5,234 nucleotides of DNA from Modestobacter sp. (GCA_025965775.1 JAOPWG010000465.1:1-5234), one strand, 5' to 3'. Shown: positions 1 through 5,057, counted from the stretch's first letter. Notes: generated by a model from the sequence alone, not told the origin. Numbers and translations are program-made.

Positions 1-2
1 GC

Positions 3-161
3 GACCAGTGGCGGCTGGCCGAGATGCTCCGCCGGATGGCCGGGGCGACCGACGGCATCCGCGACGGCCTCACCGGCTTCCTGACCCCGCTCACGGGTGC
101 GTACTACACCTGCCCGTCGGTCGACGCGCTCGCGCGGTTCGCGCCGGCCGAGGAGGACTGA
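3..161 (+). CDS. DyP-type heme peroxidase, C-terminal fragment (5' end outside window)
   Basis: An open frame enters from the left edge and ends at TGA 159-161, giving 52 visible residues. The segment reads as a helix (QWRLAEMLRRMAG) followed by DGIRDGLTGF and then LTPLTGAYYTCPS. It closely resembles the end of YfeX/TyrA-like dye-decolorizing peroxidases, where 'M.G...G..D.LL.F...TG..(F/Y)F.PS' closes the second ferredoxin-like fold. DyP enzymes use heme and hydrogen peroxide to oxidise dyes, phenolics or porphyrins; some are cargo of encapsulin shells. The heme-ligand His and the catalytic GXXDG Asp would lie upstream, so activity cannot be judged. The tail after the fold is short (ALARFAPAEED), with no obvious encapsulin-targeting peptide. 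The family call rests on recall of this C-terminal motif alone. It lies 94 bases upstream of poxB on the same strand, so co-transcription is possible but not shown. Confidence 0.62.
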   Translation, partial: DQWRLAEMLRRMAGATDGIRDGLTGFLTPLTGAYYTCPSVDALARFAPAEED

Positions 162-255
162 CCCGGGCCGTGGGCATGTCCGGCGGGGTGCACGGGGTAG
201 GGGCGGAGCGGGGCTGAGCGACCGGCCCGCCCGCCTCCGACCGCAGGAGTGCTCC
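162..255 (+). other. Intergenic gap upstream of poxB
   Basis: This 94-base GC-rich gap holds no recognisable -10/-35 pair and no small ORF with its own Shine-Dalgarno. The arms CGGAG (204-208) and CTCCG (235-239) enclose further partly complementary G-rich and C-rich tracts, so an imperfect hairpin may form between the peroxidase stop and poxB. It has no T-tract, and in DNA this GC-rich such a structure could be chance. The gap ends in the poxB Shine-Dalgarno. Confidence 0.3.
245..249 (+). promoter_or_regulatory. Ribosome binding site of poxB
   Basis: AGGAG lies 6 bases before the ATG at 256. It selects this start over GTG codons further upstream in the same open frame, which runs back to about 97 and would overlap the end of the peroxidase gene. 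Confidence 0.85.
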
Positions 256-1995
256 ATGGCCAACCCCACGATCGCCGCCCAGCTGGTCTCGATGCTGCGC
301 GACGCGGGCGTCGAGCGGATCTACGGGGTGGTCGGCGACAGCCTCAACCCGATCGTGGACGCCGTCGGGCACACCGCCGACATCGAGTGGGTGCACGTCA
401 GCAACGAGGAAGGCGGCGCCTTCGCCGCGGCGGCCGAGGCGCAGGTCACCGACCGGCTCGCGGTCTGCGCCGGCAGCTGCGGCCCGGGCAACACGCACCT
501 GCTGCAGGGACTCTACGACGCGCACCGCAGCGGCGCGCCGGTGCTGGCGATCGCCTCGCAGGTCCAGTCGCGGGAGATCGGGACGGCGTTCTTCCAGGAG
601 ACGCACCCGGAGCGCAGCTTCCAGGAGTGCAGTTACTGGTGCGAGCAGATCGGCTCGCCGACGCAGATGCCGCACACCCTGCGGGTGGCCATCCAGACGG
701 CGATCGGCAAGCGGGGCGTGTCGGTCGTCGTCCTGCCCGGCGACGTGGCGGCGATGGAGTCCGGCGGTCCGACCGTGCCCAGCGCAATGGTCACCGCGCC
801 GTCCCGGGTGTGCCCGCCGGCCGAGCAGGTGCAGGCGCTGGCCGACGCGATCAACGCCGCGGGCACCGTGACGCTGTTCTGCGGCGCGGGCTGCCGCGAC
901 GCGCACGACGAGGTGATGGAGCTGGCCGGGAGGGTGCTGGCCCCGGTCGGCCACGCCCTCGGCGGCAAGGAGTGGATCCAGTACGACAACCCCTACGACG
1001 TCGGCATGAACGGGTTGCTGGGCTACGGGGCCGCGCACAAGGCGACCCACGAGGCGGACCTCCTCGTGCTGCTGGGCACCGACTTCCCGTATGCGAACTT
1101 CCTGCCGCAGCGGAGGACCGCGCAGGTCGACGCCGACCCCGGGCACCTCGGCCGGCGCACGCCGCTGGAGGTCGCCGTGCACGGGGACGTCGGGGAGACG
1201 ATCCGCGCACTGCTGCCCCTGCTGCGGCCCACGACCGACCGGCGCTTCCTCGACGCGATGCTCCGCGCCCACGCCGCGGCCCTGGAGAAGGTCGTCTCGG
1301 CCTACACACGGCGGGTGGAGAAGATGCGCCCCATCCACCCGGAGTACGTGGCCGCGCAACTGGACGAGCTGGCCGCCGAGGACGCCGTCTTCACCGTCGA
1401 CACCGGCATGTGCAACGTCTGGGCGGCGCGGTACCTGACGCCCAACGGCCGCCGCCGGGTGATCGGATCGTTCCGGCACGGGTCGATGGCCAACGCGCTC
1501 CCCCACGCCGTGGGGGCACAGCTGGCCGCGCCGGGCCGGCAGGTCGTCTCGATGTCCGGGGACGGCGGGCTGGCCATGTTGCTCGGTGAGCTGATCACCG
1601 TCCGGTTGCACCGGCTGCCGGTGAAGATCGCGCTGTTCAACAACGCCTCGCTGGGCATGGTGAAGCTGGAGATGATGGTCGACGGCATCCCGGACTTCGA
1701 GACCGACCACGAGCCGACCGACTTCAGCGCCATCGCCACCGCCGTCGACATCCCGTCGCTGCGCGTGGAGGACCCCGCCGCGGTGCGGGACACCCTGGCC
1801 GACGGGCTGTCCCGCCCGGGTCCGGTGCTGATGGAGTTCGTCACCGACGCCAACGCGCTGTCGATCCCCCCGGCGATCACCGGTGAGCAGATCAAGGGCT
1901 TCGCCACGTCGGCCAGCAAGATGGTCCTCGGCGGCGGCGTGGGCAAGATGATCGACCTGGCGCGGGCCAACCTGCGCAACATCCCCCGCCCCTGA
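256..1995 (+). CDS. poxB: Pyruvate dehydrogenase (quinone) / pyruvate:quinone oxidoreductase
   Basis: This 579-residue ThDP- and FAD-dependent enzyme decarboxylates pyruvate to acetate and CO2 and passes the electrons to membrane quinone (menaquinone in actinobacteria). The length equals that of Corynebacterium glutamicum Pqo as I recall it; E. coli PoxB has 572. In order: an N-terminal ThDP (PYR) domain with GVVGDSLN (24-31), the presumed catalytic Glu51 in SNEEGGAF, SCGPGN (74-79), FQETHPE (113-119) and VSVVVLPGD (155-163); a middle FAD domain with FCGAG (208-212), GGKEW (236-240) and LGTDFPY (273-279); and a C-terminal ThDP (PP) domain whose GDG (435-437) to NN (462-463) is the ThDP/Mg2+ motif. 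The C-terminus, GGGVGKMIDLARANLRNIP, is the Pqo-type tail, equivalent to the membrane-activation peptide of E. coli PoxB. The usual 'RHEE' is 'SNEE' here, and Pqo has 'RNEE', so the His loss looks subfamily-typical. No frameshift or missing cofactor motif is seen. It is convergent with the next gene. Confidence 0.95.
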   Translation: MANPTIAAQLVSMLRDAGVERIYGVVGDSLNPIVDAVGHTADIEWVHVSNEEGGAFAAAAEAQVTDRLAVCAGSCGPGNTHLLQGLYDAHRSGAPVLAIASQVQSREIGTAFFQETHPERSFQECSYWCEQIGSPTQMPHTLRVAIQTAIGKRGVSVVVLPGDVAAMESGGPTVPSAMVTAPSRVCPPAEQVQALADAINAAGTVTLFCGAGCRDAHDEVMELAGRVLAPVGHALGGKEWIQYDNPYDVGMNGLLGYGAAHKATHEADLLVLLGTDFPYANFLPQRRTAQVDADPGHLGRRTPLEVAVHGDVGETIRALLPLLRPTTDRRFLDAMLRAHAAALEKVVSAYTRRVEKMRPIHPEYVAAQLDELAAEDAVFTVDTGMCNVWAARYLTPNGRRRVIGSFRHGSMANALPHAVGAQLAAPGRQVVSMSGDGGLAMLLGELITVRLHRLPVKIALFNNASLGMVKLEMMVDGIPDFETDHEPTDFSAIATAVDIPSLRVEDPAAVRDTLADGLSRPGPVLMEFVTDANALSIPPAITGEQIKGFATSASKMVLGGGVGKMIDLARANLRNIPRP

Positions 1996-2016
1996 GGGCG
2001 CAGACCTCCGGCGGGG
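1984..2016. terminator. Possible bidirectional terminator hairpin between convergent genes
   Basis: Perfect 7-bp arms CCCCGCC (1984-1990) and GGCGGGG (2010-2016) enclose an inner 4-bp stem, GAGG (1994-1997) with CCTC (2005-2008), around a 7-base loop. The structure spans the poxB stop and ends just before the stop of the convergent 97-codon gene at 2018, so it could serve both. There is no T-tract, which is common in actinobacterial terminators but leaves the call unproven. Confidence 0.4.
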
Positions 2017-2017
2017 C

Positions 2018-2311
2018 TCAGGCGGCGGAGCTGCGGCGGGCCGCGGTGCCGTACCAGGTGGTCAGCAGGTGGCTGCGCACCGACGCCGGGAGGGCGCCCC
2101 AGCGGAGCAGCGCCGCCCGGGCGGGCAGCGCGCTCGCCGTCGCCAGTTCGGCGAGTTCCCGGACGCGTTCCGGGCGCGGGCTGAACGGGCCGCGTTCGGG
2201 CACCCCCGCCGCCAGGTGGCTGTCCAGGGCCGCCAGGATGTCGGCCTGGTGCGCGGGGTCGAACCAGAGGGGGCTCCTCGTCGAGCCCTGCGGGACGTCC
2301 TGACGGGTCAC
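2018..2311 (-). CDS. Hypothetical protein, 97 aa
   Basis: I do not recognise this protein. The GTG start at 2311 is preceded by GAGGAG (2320-2315 on the - strand) with a rather short 3-base gap, and codon third positions are strongly GC-biased, as in the neighbouring genes. The protein looks soluble: no signal peptide, no membrane segment and no Cys. It has a Pro/Ser-rich start (PQGSTRSPLWF), then an apparent helical segment (DILAALDSHLAAGV), a charged helix (RPERVRELAELATASALPA) and a Trp-containing end (LLRWGALPASVRSHLLTTWYG) with a basic tail. It may be a small all-helical domain, but no catalytic or DNA-binding motif is evident. It is convergent with poxB, separated by 22 bases, and is preceded on its own strand by a 44-codon small ORF whose stop overlaps its Shine-Dalgarno. 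A lineage-restricted protein is the likeliest reading. Confidence 0.6.
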   Translation of the reverse strand: MTRQDVPQGSTRSPLWFDPAHQADILAALDSHLAAGVPERGPFSPRPERVRELAELATASALPARAALLRWGALPASVRSHLLTTWYGTAARRSSAA

Positions 2312-2318
2312 AGGCTCC

Positions 2319-2453
2319 TCATCGGCAGATTGCGACCGCGATGTGACCGGCGGCCATCCGATGGGTGGTACCGGCGGGCCTGTCGTTCCGCGGCCCGTCG
2401 TCCACCGCAGGGCCCGTCGTCCACAGTGCCCCGTTGAACCGCGGTTTTGTCAT
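2319..2453 (-). CDS. Possible small ORF (44 codons) upstream of the 97-aa gene
   Basis: ATG at 2453 is preceded by AGGA (2464-2461 region, - strand) with about 7 bases of spacing, and the first codons (ATG ACA AAA) are AT-rich, as is common at real starts. The peptide begins MTKPRFNGALWTTGPAVDDG and ends GHIAVAICR. No family is recognised and there is no signal or membrane segment. Its TGA (2321-2319) overlaps the GAGGAG Shine-Dalgarno of the 97-codon gene, so translation of the two could be coupled and it could act as a leader. Against it: repeated DNA in the middle is read in different frames by the two copies (giving WTTGP and VDDGP), so the repeat is not conserved as protein, and the segment could simply be a 5' leader. 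Confidence 0.3.
   Translation of the reverse strand: MTKPRFNGALWTTGPAVDDGPRNDRPAGTTHRMAAGHIAVAICR
2377..2424. repeat. Short direct repeats (two exact 14-mers plus a degenerate copy)
   Basis: GGCCCGTCGTCCAC occurs exactly at 2392-2405 and 2411-2424, 19 bases apart. A degenerate copy, GGCCTGTCGTTCC, sits at 2377-2389. The 19-base period is not a multiple of three, so the repeat is not explained by repeated amino acids. The position upstream of the 97-codon gene would suit tandem regulator sites, but I know no regulator with this motif. Confidence 0.6.
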
Positions 2454-2456
2454 ATT
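2437..2456. promoter_or_regulatory. Promoter-like AT-rich patch with 10-bp palindrome
   Basis: The perfect palindrome AACCGCGGTT (2437-2446) adjoins TTGTCATATT, one of the few AT-rich stretches in the window. Read rightwards, TG-T-CATATT (2448-2456) resembles an extended -10 element; read leftwards, weak -10-like hexamers also occur (for example TATGAC at 2454-2449). No convincing -35 partner lies at normal spacing in either direction, so strand and use are undecided. The palindrome could be an operator. Confidence 0.3.
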
Positions 2457-2511
2457 CGGTTCCTGCGCTGGACCCACTGAACGACCGGTTCCAGGGTCCG
2501 GGAGGGGTGCG

Positions 2512-2559
2512 ATGTCGGAGTTGGCGTCGGTCCTGGATGCGCCGGCCGCGACACGGTGA
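2512..2559 (+). CDS. Possible 15-codon small ORF, + strand
   Basis: ATG 2512 follows GGAGGGG (2501-2507) with good spacing, and the frame reads MSELASVLDAPAATR before TGA at 2557-2559. No + strand gene follows; the next gene downstream lies on the - strand and ends at 2572. This is either a tiny peptide, the remnant of a lost gene, or chance, since such G-rich tracts are frequent here. No function is assigned. Confidence 0.2.
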   Translation: MSELASVLDAPAATR

Positions 2560-2571
2560 ACCGAGCCGTCG

Positions 2572-3399
2572 TCAGCCGGCCGCCGTCCACCGGCCGGCGA
2601 CCACGGTGCCGTCCAGCTCGTCCGACCGCTCGACCCGGGCGGCGAACCCCGCCGCGCCCATGGCCGCCGCCGTCTGCGGCGCCTGGTGCTCGCTGGTCTC
2701 GATGAGCACCACCCCGCCCGGCCTGAGCCAGCGCGGCGCCGCAGCCGCCACCCGGCGCTGCACGTCGAGCCCGTCGGCACCGCCGTCGAGGGCGACGCGC
2801 GCCTCGTGGTCGCGGGCCTCCGGCGGCATGGTGGCGATCGCACCGGTCGGTACGTACGGGGCATTGGCCACCAGGACGTCGACCCGGCCGAGCAGCGACC
2901 GCGGGAGCGGCTCGTCCAGATCACCTTCCAGCACCTGGCCGACGGCGGGTGGGATGTTGCGCCTGGCGCAGCGCACCGCGGCGGGGTCGAGGTCAACCGC
3001 GTACAGCTCCACGTCCCTCAGGCGGGCCGCCAGTGCCGCCCCGACCGCACCCGTGCCGCAGCACAGGTCCACGACCACCGGCGCGGGCGGTGCCAGCGCG
3101 GCAGCCCGCTGGACGAGGAACTCGGTGCGGCGGCGGGGCACGAACACCCCGGGCTCGACGACGATCCGCAAGCCGCAGAATTCCGCCCAGCCGAGAACCT
3201 GCTCCAGCGGCAGCCCGGCGACCCGCCGGTCGACCAGCGCCGCGAGCTGCGCGGGCGTCCCCGCGGCGGCGGCCAGCAGCTCCGCCTCCTCTTCGGCGAA
3301 CACGCACCCGGCCCCGCGCAGCCGCGCGACGAGGGCAAGGGACGGGAGCACGGCCGTCATGCTCCTCGCCGTCCCGGGGCCACCGACGCCGAGGTTCAC
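2572..3399 (-). CDS. HemK/PrmC-related class I SAM-dependent methyltransferase (putative protein N5-glutamine methyltransferase)
   Basis: The 275-residue product has a short helical N-terminal part (about 20-95; LVARLRGAGCVFAEEEAELL, then LPLEQVLGWAEFCGL and VFVPRRRTEFLV) and a Rossmann methyltransferase fold. SAM-binding motif I is VVVDLCCGTGAVG (108-120), followed by the acidic YAVDLDP (133-139) and VLEGDL (156-161). The signature motif after strand 4 is NAPY (179-182), where PrmC/HemK has NPPY, continuing MPPEARDHEARVAL and DGGADGLD. This matches the actinobacterial PrmC paralogue group (TIGR03704 type), whose substrate is unknown, rather than PrmC, which methylates the GGQ Gln of release factors and is usually near prfA. 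The GTG start at 3399 overlaps the preceding stop by 4 bp (GTGA), suggesting coupling, but lacks its own Shine-Dalgarno. ATG 3360 (262 aa), just after GAGGAG, is a real alternative and closer to the usual family length. It is the last gene of the gntR operon. Confidence 0.85.
   Translation of the reverse strand: MNLGVGGPGTARSMTAVLPSLALVARLRGAGCVFAEEEAELLAAAAGTPAQLAALVDRRVAGLPLEQVLGWAEFCGLRIVVEPGVFVPRRRTEFLVQRAAALAPPAPVVVDLCCGTGAVGAALAARLRDVELYAVDLDPAAVRCARRNIPPAVGQVLEGDLDEPLPRSLLGRVDVLVANAPYVPTGAIATMPPEARDHEARVALDGGADGLDVQRRVAAAAPRWLRPGGVVLIETSEHQAPQTAAAMGAAGFAARVERSDELDGTVVAGRWTAAG
2575..2598 (-). terminator. GC hairpin at the 3' end of the operon
   Basis: Arms GCCGGCCG (2575-2582) and CGGCCGGC (2591-2598) are perfectly complementary with an 8-base loop. 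They cover the last eight codons of the methyltransferase gene and end at its stop. It could help terminate or stabilise the - strand operon transcript, but it lies in coding sequence, has no T-tract, and may be a by-product of GC-rich codons. Confidence 0.22.
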
Positions 3400-4190
3400 G
3401 GCTGGCGGTAGACGGCATCCGGGACGTCGGTGACGAACATGTGCCCCGGCGCGTGGGTGATCGCGAACGGCGGGCGGGAGGCCATCAGGGCCGCCTGCGG
3501 GGTGACCCCGCAGGCCCAGAAGACCGGGATGTCCCCCTCGGCGAACTCGACCGGGTCACCGAAGTCCGGTCGGGACAGGTCCCCGATGCCCAGCGCGGAC
3601 GGCGAGCCGACATGCACCGGCGCCCCGTGGACCTGCGGCATCCGGCCGGTCACCTGCACCGCCGTCGCCACCAGCTCCCCGGGGACCGGCCGCATCGACA
3701 CGACCAGCGGCCCGGACAGCCGCCCGGCCGGCCGGCACTGCCGGTTCGTCCGGTACATCGAGACGTTGCGCACCTGCTCGATGTTGCGCACCGGGACGCC
3801 GGCGTCCAGCAACGCGGTCTCGAAGCTGAAGCTGCACCCGATCAGGAAGGCGACCAGGTCGTCGGTCCACAGGTCCGAGACGTCGGTCGGCTCGTCACTG
3901 AGCTCCCCGTCCCGCCAGACCCGGTACCGGGGCAGGTCGGTGCGCAGGTCGGCGTCCGGCGCGAGCACGGTGCGGGTCGAGCCGACGTCGGTGACATCCA
4001 GCAGCGGGACCGGCTGCGGGTTGCGCTGACCGAACAGCAGCATGTCCCACGCCCAGTCCCGGGGCAGCACCACCAGGTTGGCCTGGGTGAAGCCGGGGGC
4101 CCAGCCCGACGAGGGCACGACCAGCCCGGCCCGGTACTGCGCACGGGCGCCGGCAGGGTCGGCGGCGGGGACGACGGCGGTGGCGGTCAC
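3396..4190 (-). CDS. DUF1445 / UPF0317 family protein (putative hydro-lyase, D-glutamate cyclase family; YcsI-like)
   Basis: The 264 residues fit the family's usual 255-270, and the conserved blocks are all present in order: GWAPGFTQANLVVLP (29-43), GCSFSFE (118-124), MYRTN..CRPAG (145-156), GPLVVSMRP (160-168), HGAPVH (188-193), PDFGDPVE (208-215), FWACGVTPQ (224-232) and THAPGHMFVTD (245-255). The invariant Cys, His and Asp in these blocks are plausible active-site residues. Bacterial members are annotated as putative hydro-lyases. The family is related to the mammalian D-glutamate cyclase DGLUCY, which interconverts D-glutamate and 5-oxo-D-proline; activity here is inferred. No signal peptide, so it should be cytoplasmic. 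GTG 4190 is chosen because GGAGG (4200-4196) lies 5 bases upstream and the start overlaps the gntR stop as GTGA. A 4-bp overlap with the methyltransferase GTG follows. The divergent YcsG-like transporter supports a shared small-molecule pathway. Confidence 0.92.
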   Translation of the reverse strand: MTATAVVPAADPAGARAQYRAGLVVPSSGWAPGFTQANLVVLPRDWAWDMLLFGQRNPQPVPLLDVTDVGSTRTVLAPDADLRTDLPRYRVWRDGELSDEPTDVSDLWTDDLVAFLIGCSFSFETALLDAGVPVRNIEQVRNVSMYRTNRQCRPAGRLSGPLVVSMRPVPGELVATAVQVTGRMPQVHGAPVHVGSPSALGIGDLSRPDFGDPVEFAEGDIPVFWACGVTPQAALMASRPPFAITHAPGHMFVTDVPDAVYRQP

Positions 4191-4912
4191 GGGTTCCTCC
4201 CGGAACGTTCGCGGAAGGCCCCCACGAGCTGGGTCTCGGAGTCGTGCAGGTAGACCTCGAGCTCCTTGGCCGCCCGGTCGGTCTCGCCGGCGACGAGCAG
4301 GTCGAGCAGCCCGCGGTTGCGGCTGACGTAGGGCTCGTGCAGCCGCTGCGGAGCGGCCACGGTGTGGAAGGCCAGCCGGAGCTCGGCGAGCAGCCGCGCC
4401 GCGGTCTCGTCGATCCGTCGGCTGCCGGCGAGGGCGACCAGGTGCTGGTGGAAGCGCATGTTCGCGGTGCCGGCGGCGTCCCAGTCGTCGCGGCGGGCGG
4501 CGTCCTCACCGGCGGCGACGTCGTCGTGCAACGGCCGCAGCCGCACCGGGTCGAGCCGCTCGAGCCGCCGGACGACGTCGCACTCGATCGTCCGCCGCAG
4601 CCGGTAGAGGTCGACCAGGTCGTCCTCGTCGAGCTCGGGCACGAAGACCCCGCGGTGCAGCAGGTGCACGAGCAACCCCTCGTGGGTCAGCAACCGGAAC
4701 GCCTCGCGCAGGGTGTTCCGCGAGACGTGCAGCACCTCGACCAACTGCTCCTCCGACAGCCGGGTGCCCGGGGGCAGGTCGCCCTCGATCACCCGGTGGC
4801 GCAGCAGCTCGGCGACCCGCTCCGCCGTGCTGGAGCGGTCGAAGGTGCGCACCTCCTGCGCCACGGCGCGCAGCCAGTCGGCGCCCTGCCGCGGCTCGGG
4901 AGGCGGTGCCAT
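4187..4912 (-). CDS. GntR-family transcriptional regulator, FadR subfamily (FCD domain)
   Basis: The 241-residue protein has a winged helix-turn-helix at about 29-92 (VAELLRHRVIEGDLPPGTRL, then LVEVLHVSRNTLREAFRLL, the recognition-helix region, and GVFVPEL as the wing). An all-helical FCD ligand-binding domain runs from about 95 to 230. Such proteins are usually local repressors released by a small carboxylate. FCD domains generally bind a metal through one Asp and three His. Here the first position appears to be Asn151 (NMRFHQH), His155 is kept, and the later His positions look replaced (SRNRGLLDLL; VYLHDSE), so the metal site may be reduced or absent; this is alignment by eye. ATG 4912 is chosen because AGGA lies 7 bases upstream and the winged helix then starts near residue 29. 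The frame stays open to 5101 but would run through the divergent promoter. It overlaps the DUF1445 gene by 4 bp and probably regulates both itself and the transporter. Confidence 0.93.
   Translation of the reverse strand: MAPPPEPRQGADWLRAVAQEVRTFDRSSTAERVAELLRHRVIEGDLPPGTRLSEEQLVEVLHVSRNTLREAFRLLTHEGLLVHLLHRGVFVPELDEDDLVDLYRLRRTIECDVVRRLERLDPVRLRPLHDDVAAGEDAARRDDWDAAGTANMRFHQHLVALAGSRRIDETAARLLAELRLAFHTVAAPQRLHEPYVSRNRGLLDLLVAGETDRAAKELEVYLHDSETQLVGAFRERSGRNP
4196..4200 (-). promoter_or_regulatory. Ribosome binding site of the DUF1445 gene
   Basis: GGAGG on the - strand lies 5 bases before the GTG at 4190, inside the last codons of gntR. It supports the GTG start and re-initiation at the GTGA overlap. 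Confidence 0.85.
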
Positions 4913-4919
4913 GCCGCCA

Positions 4920-4923
4920 TCCT
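4920..4923 (-). promoter_or_regulatory. Ribosome binding site of gntR
   Basis: AGGA on the - strand lies 7 bases before ATG 4912 and directly abuts the 3' arm of the hairpin at 4924-4946. An out-of-frame ATG at 4920 lies between it and the start. The site fixes the 241-residue form. Confidence 0.7.
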
Positions 4924-4946
4924 GCCCCGACCGCGTGTGTCGGGGC
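4924..4946 (-). promoter_or_regulatory. Inverted repeat in the gntR leader, touching its Shine-Dalgarno
   Basis: Perfect 8-bp arms GCCCCGAC (4924-4931) and GTCGGGGC (4939-4946) flank a 7-base spacer. In the gntR mRNA this forms a strong stem ending one base before AGGA. It could be an mRNA structure limiting or exposing the ribosome site, or a protein-binding palindrome. It does not match the usual FadR-type core (GT-N3-AC). Confidence 0.5.
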
Positions 4947-4968
4947 GGTTGATCGTGCGCAGGTTCCC

Positions 4969-4998
4969 TTGGGGGATCGTTGAACGACTGCCTAGGTT
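4969..4998 (+). promoter_or_regulatory. Candidate promoter of the YcsG-like transporter gene
   Basis: TTGGGG (4969-4974) and TAGGTT (4993-4998) are separated by 18 bases. The -10 fits the TANNNT pattern of actinobacterial housekeeping promoters; the -35 matches only TTG. Transcription would start near 5005, leaving a leader of about 63 bases. No equally good promoter for gntR was found on the - strand. Confidence 0.45.
4977..4987. promoter_or_regulatory. Candidate GntR (FadR-type) operator
   Basis: The 11-base TCGTTGAACGA is a perfect palindrome around a central G. It fits TNGTNNNACNA, the pattern described for FadR-subfamily GntR regulators such as LldR, at every fixed position. It lies between the candidate -35 and -10 of the transporter promoter, where a bound repressor would block RNA polymerase, and within 65 bases of the gntR start. 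Confidence 0.6.
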
Positions 4999-5057
4999 CG
5001 TGGACACGGAGCCATCCCTGACACGGCGCCCACCGACGGGACGCACCGACACCGACC

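Noticed and set aside
97..255. Upstream extension of poxB to 632 residues
   Set aside because: It would overlap the peroxidase C-terminus in another frame. ATG 256 has a strong Shine-Dalgarno and gives the exact length expected for Pqo.
249..1589. 446-codon + strand frame overlapping poxB
   Set aside because: Arg/Ala/Gly-rich shadow in another frame, with no domain sense.
91..1710. Long - strand open frame (539 codons) antisense to poxB
   Set aside because: It is Arg/Gly/His/Pro-rich low-complexity translation opposite a gene with an unmistakable full-length protein match. Long antisense frames are normal in DNA this GC-rich.
2434..2456. Classic -35/-10 promoter TTGAAC ... CATATT
   Set aside because: The spacer is only 11 bases, too short for a sigma-70 promoter. 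Only an extended -10 reading is tenable.
2319..2996. 225-codon - strand frame covering the repeat region and the methyltransferase 3' end
   Set aside because: Its larger part is a shadow of the methyltransferase gene (Arg/Ser/Pro-rich). Only the last 44 codons, from ATG 2453, with their own Shine-Dalgarno are kept as a low-confidence small ORF.
2949..4253. 434-codon and other long + strand frames over the operon
   Set aside because: Antisense shadows of the methyltransferase and DUF1445 genes; composition is low-complexity Arg/Pro/Gly.
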